Below, one piece after another: positions 18,251 to 26,992 of a DNA stretch of 64,000 nt. The stretch lies in contig NZ_CP039904.1 in assembly GCF_005221385.1 (NCBI RefSeq), forward strand, positions 434,001-498,000. Direction: 5' to 3'. The position numbers and the translations under genes are program-made. Within the stretch, counting starts at the first letter, position 1; each line of letters begins with the position of its first letter. The notes under the pieces were generated by a model. It was not told where the DNA came from. It did no database searches and saw only the letters and a list, made by a program, of their open reading frames with translations. The DNA comes from Agrobacterium tumefaciens (GTDB lineage Bacteria > Pseudomonadota > Alphaproteobacteria > Rhizobiales > Rhizobiaceae).

Positions 18251-19564
18251 CTACTCCTCCCGGAAGGCGCGGCTGATCTGGTCCGTCAACGGCTTAGCGA
18301 TATAGGACAGCGCCGTCCTTTCACTGGTCTGGATGAAAGCCTCTGCCGGCATGCCCGGCACCAGCGGCGCATTGTTGAGCTTTTCCCGCTCTGTGACCGG
18401 CACGGAAATCCGCGCCAGATAATAAGAGAGACCGGTGCGCTGATCGGTGGTGATATCCGCCGCGATGCGACTGATATGGCCCTCCAGTTCCGGCGTGACG
18501 CGCTGGTTGAAGGCGGTCATGCGCAGCATGGCCTTTTGCCCCACCTGCAACTGGTCGATATCCTTCGGTACGATCTGCACCTCGAGCGCCAGCTCGTCCC
18601 CATCGGGCACGATGAGCATGATGGGGTCTGCCGGCGTCACCACGCCGCCGACGGTATGCACCGCCATTTCATGCACCATGCCGGATTGTGGCGCGATGAT
18701 ATCGATGCGTTTCAATTCATCTTCGGCGGCGACCTTGCGCTCGACAAATTCACCCATCTGGGCCTGTATCTCGCGCAGCTCCCGCCCGACTTCGGTGCGC
18801 AATTCCTGATCGATCTGCAGGATTTGCAGCTTCGTTTCGGTGATCCGGCCGGCAGTCTGCGCCTGATAAGCAATTTTTTCGCCGCGCTCGCCGCCAAATG
18901 TCGCGGCCTGCGTCTGCAGGCTGTTCAGCCGCTGCACGGACACGACGCCCTGTTCCCGCAGGGATTTCTGCGAGGTGATTTCAGCCTGTAAAACCGCAAG
19001 ACCGTTATCATAGGCGACTTCCTGCGCCTTCAAGCCTTCGATTTCATGCTCGAACTGGGTAATTCGTTCGGACAGCTGCGCTTTTCGACCCTCGCGATAG
19101 GACTTGCGGAACTCGAACAGCCTGGTTTCGCTGCGCATGGAGGAAGCGACATCGGGATCATCCTTGCGTGACAGCAGAGCCTGCGGAAAGACGAGTTCCG
19201 GCATATCGTCCCGCTCGGCTTCCAGCCTTGCCATGCGCGCATTCAGCTCATCCAGACGCTTTGTCACGATGGCGAGATTGGCGCGGGTCTGGGTCGCGTC
19301 GAGGCGCATGACGACATCTCCGGCCTTCACCCTGTCGCCCTCATTCACCAGAATTTCGCCGACGACGCCGCCGCTCGGGTGCTGTACTTTCTTGCTGTAG
19401 GAATCCACCACGAGATGACCGGAGGCGACCACAGCACCGGCAAGATTGGTCGTCGCAGCCCAGCCACCGACACCGGCCAGCAACGCAACGCCTGCGGCAA
19501 GGCCGGCAAGCAAATGTGTGCGGATGGAGCGGGATACATGGGCGCGCTGATCAGTGTTTGACAT
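18251..19564 (-). CDS. Type I secretion periplasmic adaptor (HlyD/PrtE/HasE family)
   Basis: This 437-residue membrane-fusion protein has a single membrane span at about residues 22-42. A beta-barrel/lipoyl start follows (VVDSYSKKVQHPSGGVVGEI), then long coiled-coil segments at about 90-290 and the C-terminal HlyD signature region (PLVPGMPAEAFIQT). The ATG at 19564 is chosen because an AAGGAG site lies 6 bases upstream. It overlaps the end of the secretion ATPase gene by 14 bases. With that ATPase and an outer-membrane TolC protein encoded elsewhere, it would export the hemophore-like protein encoded just upstream. Confidence 0.92.
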   Translation of the reverse strand: MSNTDQRAHVSRSIRTHLLAGLAAGVALLAGVGGWAATTNLAGAVVASGHLVVDSYSKKVQHPSGGVVGEILVNEGDRVKAGDVVMRLDATQTRANLAIVTKRLDELNARMARLEAERDDMPELVFPQALLSRKDDPDVASSMRSETRLFEFRKSYREGRKAQLSERITQFEHEIEGLKAQEVAYDNGLAVLQAEITSQKSLREQGVVSVQRLNSLQTQAATFGGERGEKIAYQAQTAGRITETKLQILQIDQELRTEVGRELREIQAQMGEFVERKVAAEDELKRIDIIAPQSGMVHEMAVHTVGGVVTPADPIMLIVPDGDELALEVQIVPKDIDQLQVGQKAMLRMTAFNQRVTPELEGHISRIAADITTDQRTGLSYYLARISVPVTEREKLNNAPLVPGMPAEAFIQTSERTALSYIAKPLTDQISRAFREE

Positions 19565-21413
19565 CCGCATCTCCTTCCTGGCTGTTCTCTTCCCGGGCAT
19601 CTTCCAGCGCAACTGGCTGGGCTTGGGTATTGGCCACGACACGCAACGGCGAGACCGTCTGGGCGGATGCGGTGTATCCCTTGGGAGCCTGCCCTTTTTG
19701 AGCCTGACCCTGGGGAACGCGCAGCACTTTTGAGAGTACCTCGTCGCGCGGGCCGAAGGCCTTCATCCGTCCCTCTTCCATCATCAGAATGAGATCGACA
19801 ACGCCGATGGCGCTCGGCCGGTGGGCGACGACGACGGCGATGCCCTTGCGCGCCTTGACCGACGCAATCGCCTTGACCACGGCGGCTTCACCTTCCGCAT
19901 CAAGATTGGCGTTCGGCTCGTCCAGCACCACGATGAAGGGATTGCCGTAAAGCGCGCGGGCAAGCCCGATGCGCTGGCGCTGCCCGGCCGAAAGGGCAGA
20001 GCCCGCCTCGCCGATATCGCTGTCATAGCCCTTTTCGAAACGCAGGATCAGTTCGTGCGCTCCAGCAGCTTTTGCCGCGGCGATGATGGCCTCGGGATCG
20101 GGATTGTCCTCGAAACGGGAAATATTCTCACCGATCGTGCCGTCGAACAGCTCCACGCCCTGCGGCAGATAGCCGATATGACGGCCAAGGGCCTCGCGAT
20201 CCCATTGATCGAAGCTCGCGCCATCCAGCCGCACCTTGCCGGCCGCCGGCATCCAGGCGCCCGTGAGAATACGCGACAGGGTGGATTTGCCGGAGCCGGA
20301 GGGGCCAATCACCCCGAGCGCATTTCCGGCAGTGATGACAAAGCCAAGGCCGGTGACAGTTGGCTTTCTCTCGCCCGGCGGAACAATGGTGGCGTTCTCT
20401 ACCCGCAATTCCTTTTCAGGTTTCGGCAGTGCCATGGCTGTGGCATTGGCCGGCATCTGCGCGAAAAGCTCCCTCAGCCGCGCCCAACTCTGCCGAGCGG
20501 CCACGAAGGACTTCCAGTTGGAAATGGCAAGATCGACGGGCGCCAATGCCCGGCCCATCATGATCGAGCTGGCAATCATCACGCCGCCCGACGCCTCCTG
20601 GTTGATGACAAGCCATGCGCCAACCGCAAGAATGGCCGATTGCAGCACGACCCGCAGGGATTTCGCGATATTGCCAAGACCGCCGGCCACATCGCCCGCC
20701 TTGCGATTGGCGGCGAGATAGGCCTCGTTGGAGTTTTGCCAGCGCTTGCCGAGCCTGCCGCCAAGCCCCATGGCCTGCACAACCTCGGCATTGCGGCGCG
20801 AGGCCTCCAACTGCCGATTGCGGGCCATGTTTTCGACCATCGTGTCGCGGATCGGCTTCTGCGAAAAGATGTTGGTCAGGATCGTCAGCGATATGAGCAA
20901 AATGGCGCCGGCAAGGGCCGTCACGCCGATCCAGAAATGAAACAGAAAACATATGCCGAGATAAAGCGGCATCCACGGCAGATCGAAAAAGGCTGATGGA
21001 CCCGTGCCGGAGAGGAAGCCGCGGACATTGTCGAGATCGCGCAGCGGCTGTAGCCCATCGCCCGGCATGCGGTTGACGAGCGGCAGGCGCACCACCGCAT
21101 CATGCACCCTGCCGGAGTGTCGCATGTCGAAATCTTCGCCGATGCGGATCAGAACGCGGGCGCGGATGATATCAAGCAGGCACTGGAAACCATAGAGGCC
21201 GAGCGCGAGAAGGGCCAGCCCGACCAGTGTCGGCAGGCTGCCGCTGGCCAGCACGCGGTCGTAGACCTGCAGCATGAAGAGTGGCGAGGTGAGCGCCAGT
21301 ATGTTGACGACACCGCTGACGAGCGCGACGCCGAGAAATGTGCTTTTAAGGGGCGAAACAACCGCCGCAGTGAGGGACTGCGGCGGTGTCTGCTGGTGGT
21401 TTTGAAAGCCCAC
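19551..21413 (-). CDS. Type I secretion ABC permease/ATPase (PrtD/HasD family)
   Basis: This inner-membrane exporter is about 620 residues long, with an N-terminal six-helix transmembrane domain (about 20-310) and a C-terminal ATPase: Walker A GPSGSGKST, Q-loop LPQGVELFDGTI, signature LSAGQRQRIG, Walker B IVVLDEPNANLD and an H-loop His in VVVAHRP. No C39 peptidase or C39-like domain precedes the membrane part, as in PrtD/HasD. The GTG at 21413, 9 bases after AAGGA, is preferred. A TTG at 21437 would overlap the hemophore gene but lacks a ribosome-binding site. A Gln/Pro-rich tail of about 50 residues follows the ATPase. It is encoded directly after its likely substrate. Confidence 0.92.
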   Translation of the reverse strand: MGFQNHQQTPPQSLTAAVVSPLKSTFLGVALVSGVVNILALTSPLFMLQVYDRVLASGSLPTLVGLALLALGLYGFQCLLDIIRARVLIRIGEDFDMRHSGRVHDAVVRLPLVNRMPGDGLQPLRDLDNVRGFLSGTGPSAFFDLPWMPLYLGICFLFHFWIGVTALAGAILLISLTILTNIFSQKPIRDTMVENMARNRQLEASRRNAEVVQAMGLGGRLGKRWQNSNEAYLAANRKAGDVAGGLGNIAKSLRVVLQSAILAVGAWLVINQEASGGVMIASSIMMGRALAPVDLAISNWKSFVAARQSWARLRELFAQMPANATAMALPKPEKELRVENATIVPPGERKPTVTGLGFVITAGNALGVIGPSGSGKSTLSRILTGAWMPAAGKVRLDGASFDQWDREALGRHIGYLPQGVELFDGTIGENISRFEDNPDPEAIIAAAKAAGAHELILRFEKGYDSDIGEAGSALSAGQRQRIGLARALYGNPFIVVLDEPNANLDAEGEAAVVKAIASVKARKGIAVVVAHRPSAIGVVDLILMMEEGRMKAFGPRDEVLSKVLRVPQGQAQKGQAPKGYTASAQTVSPLRVVANTQAQPVALEDAREENSQEGDADVKH

Positions 21414-21426
21414 AGCCTGTTTTTCC

Positions 21427-22182
21427 TTATGCGGCAAGCGCCGATGCGCTGGCGAAAATGAAGTCCGATGCGTCGAGTACGCTGGAATCTACACCAACGA
21501 GTGTGATCGAAACGGAGGCGTCGGAGTCTGATTCCACCACCGCATTGCCGTTGAGGTTATACCAGAACAGGTCTGCGACCGAGGTTGAACCCCAACCGGA
21601 TACATCAAGCTTATCAGTACCATCCTGATAACCATAGGTGCCGGTTGGTCCAGCGGTTACGATATCGTTACCACCCGAGAAGACGAATGTATCAGCGCCG
21701 GCAAAACCGGTCAGCGTGTTCGAAGATGCAGTATCTTCGACTACAGTGCCGGTAGCCGCGAAGTAGTCATAAAAGCCGGCCAGCGAGCCGAAACGCGCAA
21801 GCTGGTAAACCGCGAGATCAAGTAGATCGCGCGCGCCGGCGAGCGAATAGGCGCTGTCGGGATCGATCAGCAGTTCCTGCTGGCTGACGGCGATGCCGCT
21901 GGTGGACTGGCTGTAGCCGGTGCCCAGAACAATGCTGTCAACCGAACCCGTCAGGTTGCCCTGGGAGTACTGCAGAGCGCCGCTCATGACGATGCCCTTG
22001 CCGCCGTTGCTGCCATCGCCCCACGCCTCATAGGTCGTGTTGGGATCGATGGTGGTCGTGGCGAGAGAGCTGGTCTGAGCGTCGTAGAACGCACCATAGG
22101 TCGAACCGAAACCGCTCGTCCAACCGTTGAGATAGCCGATCAGGTCGGAGGAAGACTGCGTCAGTTGAATTGTGGTAGCCAT
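21427..22182 (-). CDS. HasA-like hemophore with serralysin-type C-terminal domain
   Basis: This 251-residue protein has no N-terminal Sec signal. Residues 1-150 resemble the HasA hemophore: YLNGWTSGFG at 17-26 matches the HasA Y-L-x-x-W-x-S-x-F-G segment, LQY at 70-72 aligns with the heme-ligand Tyr75, and LTGSVDSIVLG at 77-87 matches the following strand. Residues about 155-251 resemble the serralysin C-terminal domain (GFAGADTFVFSGG, DGTDKLDVSGW, DASDFIF), ending SALAA, close to the HasA export tail. The protein has no His and no Cys, so the HasA His32 and His83 are absent. The start at 22182 follows AAGGAG. It lies between a TonB receptor and a type I exporter. Confidence 0.78.
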   Translation of the reverse strand: MATTIQLTQSSSDLIGYLNGWTSGFGSTYGAFYDAQTSSLATTTIDPNTTYEAWGDGSNGGKGIVMSGALQYSQGNLTGSVDSIVLGTGYSQSTSGIAVSQQELLIDPDSAYSLAGARDLLDLAVYQLARFGSLAGFYDYFAATGTVVEDTASSNTLTGFAGADTFVFSGGNDIVTAGPTGTYGYQDGTDKLDVSGWGSTSVADLFWYNLNGNAVVESDSDASVSITLVGVDSSVLDASDFIFASASALAA

Positions 22183-22286
22183 AGGTGTACTCCTTTGCTG
22201 GCCAATATCGATACCTTCGTCCTGTGACAAAGGCGTTTCATCTCCGGGACGGGCTGCAACCCGGCCCGGAGAATCTCTTCCGCGCC

Positions 22287-25061
22287 TCAGAATTTCACGT
22301 TCATCGTCGCGATAAAGGTACGGCCAGGCGCGGTGTAGGCGCTTGTTGCCGGAATATATTTACGATCCATCAGGTTATTGACGGCGAAACGAAGCGTTGC
22401 CTTGTCATTGAAAGCGTAGGACCCATAGAGGTCTACCGTCGTGTAGGGATCGGTCACCTCACGCAGATTGCCCTCCGTATCGAGCGTGCGCGATTGTGTC
22501 GGCGTGACGTGGTTCAACCGTGCGCCCAGAGAGAATTTTTCCTCAAAGAAACGCATACCGCCATCGAGCGTGAGCTTCACCTTTGGGGCCACATCGCCGG
22601 GCCAGGCGACGATCTCGCCGCTCGTTGTTGTGGTGCCGTTGGAAAAAACCTGCGTTTTGTCCGGCCAGTCTGTCTTCAGCAACGTTGCCGAACCACCAAG
22701 CCAGAAACTTCGTGCATCATAATTGCCCTCAAGTTCAAGCCCGCGCATATAGGTCGTGCCATCGAGATTGACGAAGCTTGTATAGGTGCGGCCAGGAACC
22801 TGATCGGTGACGAGATAGCCGAGCGCGATGTAATCTTTCACCTCGCGGCGGAAGGCAGCCATTTTGATGCGCACAGAATCGTGGTCCAGCAGCACACCGT
22901 CGAAGCTCATATTCGCACCGATCTCATAGGTGGTGGCTTTTTCAGCCCGGAGAGACTGGTTCGGGGCATATTCGTAACCAACGGAATCTCCGGGGCGCGC
23001 ACCGGCAAAAAAAGCCTCCAGAGTTGTCGGCGGGCGCAGGCTTTGAGAATAGCTCACATAGGGGCGAAGCCAGTCGAATGGCTTGAATTCTATTGTGGCT
23101 GAGGGAAGCCACGCGCTATAGGTACGGTCGATGTCCGTCTCATAGGCAGGGTTTTCGACAACGGGATCATATCGTGTGGCCGAAGGCCCGGTTCCCGGCA
23201 TACAGGTCGATGAAACATTGCTCCAGACTCGGCTGAGAAATCTTGCCTCGGTGATATTTGTGCCGGGATTTTGCGGGAGAAAAACAGCGTAATAATATTG
23301 CGACGCAGTGTAATTGTTGCCGATAGGATCGCATGCAACTGTAATCGTGCGCAGGTACGAAATCTCATCGTAATATGTCGACTTGCCTTTCAGGCGCGAC
23401 CAGTCATATCGCACACCGCCACTTATCGTTACCCAATCCGCAGGTTCAAGTTCACCGTTTAAAAACAGACTCGCGACATCGCGCCGCCCAGGCGGACTAA
23501 AAGCGGTGTAGCTGCTGGCGAAGGCGGGGTTGTTCGCAATGGCGGAACTCGTGGTAACCGATGAGGAAATGTCCCTGAAAGCTTCCGCCCCGTAATTCAG
23601 GCTGAGGGCACCCGCTTTGGTATCGAAACGACTGGTATTCTCCACGCTGCCGCCGAAACTACGCAGGCCCATATCGAGATTTGTCTCTACCGCATAAGTA
23701 CGCGCGCCCCGCAGTTCATGCGTCATGTTATCGTTCAGCCATAGTGACGACTTGAAATCGATGAGTTCGCTTTCGGGATTCCAGTCCAGCTTGGCCACGA
23801 TGCTGTCGTTGCGTACGCTTTCCCGGTCGATAAAGTTGGATGCACCCTGCACAAAATCATTCTGCTGATGCATCCATGACAATGAAGTCTGCACATCCCC
23901 GAAATCGCCTTCGCCCTTGAAGAAGGTCGACCAGCCTTCCCGGCCGAGCAGGTCTTTCATCGTCAGCGCGGTGCTTTGGGCCTCACCTTTCGTTCCGATC
24001 TTGTATTCGTCCATGATCGTGCGGCTGTAACCTGCGACGAAAGAAAGAGGACCATCCGGCTCTCGAACAGCAGCCAGAACCGAACCCTGAAAATCGTAAC
24101 CATTGGTGCCGCGGGAAATATTGACCTCTCCGCCTTTGTTCGCACCTTCGGGGATCAGATCGGCGGCTCGGATGGTGCGGAACTCAACCTTGCCGCCCAG
24201 AGAACCGGCATTGCCGGAGGTAGCGTTGGTCATTTTCTCAACTTCGACCGCACGGATAAAGGCCGTATCCACATAGGCTTGGCCGTTATTGGCGGAATAA
24301 ATCGAGGCGCCGCCGGTGCTGAAACCACGCTGCGCATTCTGCCGCGCACCATCGATGGAGACGACCACGCGGCCGCTCTCCTGCAAACCGCGCACATTGG
24401 GTGAAACTGTCGGGAAACTGCCATTGCCTTCCCCGGCATAAACACCGGATACCCGGTTGAAGACATCGCGCGTATTGCGCACGCCGGCGGATTGGATCGC
24501 CTCGCGGCTGACAACGCTGACGCTGGCAGGGGTTTCATAAACCCAGTCCGGCGTTCCCTGATAACCGGTGCCGGCAATGGAATTACGCCCGGTTTTACCG
24601 GTGACGGTGATTGCTTCCAGAACAGTCGTGCCTTCGGCCCCGGAAAGATCGGCGGCCGCCTGCCCCGTGCCGATGACGACCGTTCGGCCATTTCCGGCGA
24701 TGCGGAAATTGACGCCAGTGCCGGCCAGCAGCCGTGACAGGGCCTCCCTCACCGTGAAACTGCCCGTGACGGCATTGGTGCGCACATTGCCGGCGGATGG
24801 CGTGGCAAGCGTGACCTGAAGACCGGATTGCCGCCCGAAAGCGCCGACGACGGACGATAGCGATTGGGCGGGAATATTGAATGGCCGCGTTGCGCCCTGC
24901 TCACCACCGGCGCGCTGACCATTTGCGGTATTCGCCGCGGTCTGCGCAAAAGCCGGCATCGAAATTGACACGGCGACCACTGTCGTCGCCAGCAGGGCGG
25001 CCCTGCGCGCCCGCTGTCCCGTTTTTTTCTCTGAACCGGTCGTACGTATCTGGAGGCGCAT
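22287..25061 (-). CDS. TonB-dependent outer-membrane receptor with STN signalling domain (HasR-like)
   Basis: This 924-residue receptor has a signal peptide ending near AFA (37-39). An STN signalling domain follows at about 60-130 (FNIPAQSLSSVVGAFGRQSG ... VREALSRLLAGTGVNF), then a TonB-box-like TVLEAITVTG at about 146-155, a plug domain and a 22-strand-type barrel ending in aromatic Phe. The YSQSLRPPTTLE and NQSLRAEKATTYEIG segments correspond to the FRAP and NPxL boxes seen in heme receptors. No His lies between them. The STN domain fits control by the adjacent FecR/ECF pair. It most likely receives the hemophore-like protein encoded 105 bases downstream. Confidence 0.87.
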   Translation of the reverse strand: MRLQIRTTGSEKKTGQRARRAALLATTVVAVSISMPAFAQTAANTANGQRAGGEQGATRPFNIPAQSLSSVVGAFGRQSGLQVTLATPSAGNVRTNAVTGSFTVREALSRLLAGTGVNFRIAGNGRTVVIGTGQAAADLSGAEGTTVLEAITVTGKTGRNSIAGTGYQGTPDWVYETPASVSVVSREAIQSAGVRNTRDVFNRVSGVYAGEGNGSFPTVSPNVRGLQESGRVVVSIDGARQNAQRGFSTGGASIYSANNGQAYVDTAFIRAVEVEKMTNATSGNAGSLGGKVEFRTIRAADLIPEGANKGGEVNISRGTNGYDFQGSVLAAVREPDGPLSFVAGYSRTIMDEYKIGTKGEAQSTALTMKDLLGREGWSTFFKGEGDFGDVQTSLSWMHQQNDFVQGASNFIDRESVRNDSIVAKLDWNPESELIDFKSSLWLNDNMTHELRGARTYAVETNLDMGLRSFGGSVENTSRFDTKAGALSLNYGAEAFRDISSSVTTSSAIANNPAFASSYTAFSPPGRRDVASLFLNGELEPADWVTISGGVRYDWSRLKGKSTYYDEISYLRTITVACDPIGNNYTASQYYYAVFLPQNPGTNITEARFLSRVWSNVSSTCMPGTGPSATRYDPVVENPAYETDIDRTYSAWLPSATIEFKPFDWLRPYVSYSQSLRPPTTLEAFFAGARPGDSVGYEYAPNQSLRAEKATTYEIGANMSFDGVLLDHDSVRIKMAAFRREVKDYIALGYLVTDQVPGRTYTSFVNLDGTTYMRGLELEGNYDARSFWLGGSATLLKTDWPDKTQVFSNGTTTTSGEIVAWPGDVAPKVKLTLDGGMRFFEEKFSLGARLNHVTPTQSRTLDTEGNLREVTDPYTTVDLYGSYAFNDKATLRFAVNNLMDRKYIPATSAYTAPGRTFIATMNVKF

Positions 25062-25126
25062 ACTAGCTTTGTCTTCCTGTCTTTCACTCCGGATATATCT
25101 TGACCGGATTACTCAACAAAAAGACG

Positions 25127-25145
25127 ATTGCCTCGGCAATTTTTT
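25127..25145. terminator. Small hairpin with flanking T-runs between fecR-like and receptor genes
   Basis: ATTGCC and GGCAAT arms surround a 2-base loop. A run of seven T follows on the plus strand, and a CTTTTTG stretch follows on the minus strand. It lies in the 149-bp AT-rich gap after the FecR-like stop, so it may partly end the sigma/anti-sigma transcript before a separate receptor promoter. The short stem makes this tentative. Confidence 0.4.
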
Positions 25146-25210
25146 TCAGGCTTTCGGAATAAATTTTATAAATTACTGAAAATAAACATGATTTTTTGCT
25201 TCATAGCGTT

Positions 25211-26206
25211 TCAGAAGCGGGTGATGATGCGGGCACTATCGCCAATCGCGTGAACTTTGCCCTTATAAGGCTCCACCAATGCTTCCAGCGCGCGGTCCGG
25301 TTCGCGTAGATCGTAAAAGCCCGTCACCCGCTGCTCGGCCAGCGTCTTGTCGGCCATCGTCAGCCATGCCGGATGGTAACGCTGGATCTGTTCCACCACA
25401 GAACCGATCGTCGCATCCACCACGTAAAGCTCGCCATTGCGCCAGCCGCCAATATCCTCGACGGACACATTTTCTTTGCGGATCGTGCCCGAAGCGTCGA
25501 CAATCAGCATCTCGCCCGGCACGAGCCGGGTTGGCGGTGCGTTGCGGAAGGAGGCTTCCACGGAACCGTGGGCAAGTGCGACTTGCGTTACACCATCCGT
25601 CAGGTCGACGTCGAAAGCCGTGCCCAGCACCTGAACGGTGACGTTTTTCGCCTCCACGATGAAGGGGCGCGTGGTGTCCGGCACGACATCGAAGAAAGCT
25701 TCGCCCTTCAGCACTTTCACAGTGCGGCGACCATTGGTGAAATCCGTGGAAAGAGCGCTCGCCGCCGCAAGCTGTACCCTGCTGCCATCATCGAGAGTTA
25801 TCGTGCGGCTTTCAGCGGTACTGGTCTGATAATCGGCCTTGATACGGACGAGAGACGCCGGGACGAACAGCACCGCAAGACAGAGAGCCGCCGTCGCCAT
25901 CGCCGCACCGGCATAATGCCGCCCGGACCAACGCCGCCGCGATACCGGTTTCGCGGCCTTTTCCGGCAGATGCGGCGCATCTTCCCAGAGGCTCTTGAAT
26001 TCCGGCTCTAGCAGACCGAGGTTGCGCCACGTCTTGCAGGTCCGCTCCCAGGCAAGACGGTTTGCCGGAGACGATGCCAGCCATCGGTCGAATTCAGCCT
26101 TCAACCGCGGTTCCACTGTGCCTGCCTGAAGGCGAAGCAGCCATTCGGCCGCTTCTTCCGCCTTCCCGTTCGGCAATTCTATTTTATTGTCTGGATCAAT
26201 GGTCAT
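25211..26206 (-). CDS. FecR-family anti-sigma regulator (HasS-like)
   Basis: This 331-residue protein has an N-terminal cytoplasmic anti-sigma region typical of FecR (EEAAEWLLRLQAG ... LAWERTCKTWRNLG, about 16-65). One membrane span lies at about 94-116. The periplasmic FecR domain (TITLDDGSRVQLAAASALST, then GEAFFDV and FIVEAKNVTVQVLGTAFDV) and a C-terminal secretin-like segment (RVTGFYDL) follow. This class passes the ligand signal from the STN domain of the TonB receptor to its partner ECF sigma factor. It is downstream of that sigma gene and upstream of the receptor, the standard cell-surface signalling order. Confidence 0.92.
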   Translation of the reverse strand: MTIDPDNKIELPNGKAEEAAEWLLRLQAGTVEPRLKAEFDRWLASSPANRLAWERTCKTWRNLGLLEPEFKSLWEDAPHLPEKAAKPVSRRRWSGRHYAGAAMATAALCLAVLFVPASLVRIKADYQTSTAESRTITLDDGSRVQLAAASALSTDFTNGRRTVKVLKGEAFFDVVPDTTRPFIVEAKNVTVQVLGTAFDVDLTDGVTQVALAHGSVEASFRNAPPTRLVPGEMLIVDASGTIRKENVSVEDIGGWRNGELYVVDATIGSVVEQIQRYHPAWLTMADKTLAEQRVTGFYDLREPDRALEALVEPYKGKVHAIGDSARIITRF

Positions 26207-26318
26207 TGAACCCGGCCAGTTCCTTTGGGCAGGCGGAGGAGCCGCCTCGTCTTCCGCGTTGTTATAAAGACGTTTGAGAGAGAGATTTTTTTCACGGGAT
26301 GCGGCAAGCAGGGCAATT

Positions 26319-26819
26319 TTACTTCATTTCTTTGGTAATCGCGGCAATGCTGCCCTTGATCAGACGGTGAGCGCTGGCCACGGACACCCCGAGGTGACGC
26401 GCGATCTCTTCCATATTGTAACCACCGAATCTATGCATTTCCAACGCCACACGTGCCTGAACCGGCAGGGAGGCCAAAATAGTCTGCATCTGCCGGACTT
26501 CATCGCAGAACAGCGCATGTTCCTCCGGCGTGCCGTGATCCTGCGGCACACCCCAGAACGGGGTGTCATCCGGCCGCTCCCGCAGGTCCTGGCGACTTCG
26601 CCGACGGTTATCGAGAGCAAGGTTGCGAACGATGCGGAAGAGATAGGATTTGAGGTTGGAGGGGTTGCCGGAGGCCTCCGGAACGAATTTCAGGAATGCC
26701 TCCTGAACAACGTCTTCCGCATCCGCCCGCGACCCCAAAATGAGGGTGGCGTATTTGATCAGGTCGACCCTATGCGCGACGTAAGCGTTATAACGCTTGT
26801 CATCTTCCCGTATGCCCAT
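26319..26819 (-). CDS. ECF sigma factor (FecI/HasI-like)
   Basis: This 166-residue ECF sigma factor has region 2 at about residues 10-75 (AEDVVQEAFLKF, NLKSYLFRIVRNLALDNRRR). Region 4 is at about 108-160 (LPVQARVALEMHRFGGYNME, then IARHLGVSVASAHRLIKGS with the helix-turn-helix). It precedes the FecR-like gene by 112 bases and the TonB receptor follows. It therefore probably directs transcription of the receptor, hemophore and export genes when the receptor is occupied. A candidate iron-responsive IRO box lies about 114 bp upstream of its start. Confidence 0.92.
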   Translation of the reverse strand: MGIREDDKRYNAYVAHRVDLIKYATLILGSRADAEDVVQEAFLKFVPEASGNPSNLKSYLFRIVRNLALDNRRRSRQDLRERPDDTPFWGVPQDHGTPEEHALFCDEVRQMQTILASLPVQARVALEMHRFGGYNMEEIARHLGVSVASAHRLIKGSIAAITKEMK

Positions 26820-26932
26820 GTCTCAACCGAGAGAAATTTCAAGGATCAACGAAACTGCACGCCGCTGTTTGGCAGCGCAGATTTCCGGTAAAAATCTCTA
26901 GCACTCAAACCGTCAGTCGAACAGATATTTCA

Positions 26933-26947
26933 TGACAATTATCATCA
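26933..26947. promoter_or_regulatory. Candidate RirA (IRO) box upstream of the ECF sigma gene
   Basis: TGACAATTATCATCA fits the rhizobial IRO-box pattern TGA-N9-TCA. It lies between the sigma-factor start and the end of the iron ABC ATPase gene. The pattern is short and can occur by chance. Its position before an iron-signalling sigma gene is what makes it credible. Confidence 0.45.
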
Positions 26948-26992
26948 AGAATTTGTGCGGCCGCCAGCAGATGCGGCCTGCTTCTGCTGGCG

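Noticed and set aside
22185..23102. Plus-strand open frame over the 3' end of the TonB receptor
   Set aside because: Antisense shadow of the receptor barrel; no ribosome-binding site and no recognisable domain.
25127..25145. Strong plus-strand terminator
   Set aside because: The T-run is better on the plus strand, but no plus-strand gene ends here; it was kept only as a weak, possibly minus-strand element.
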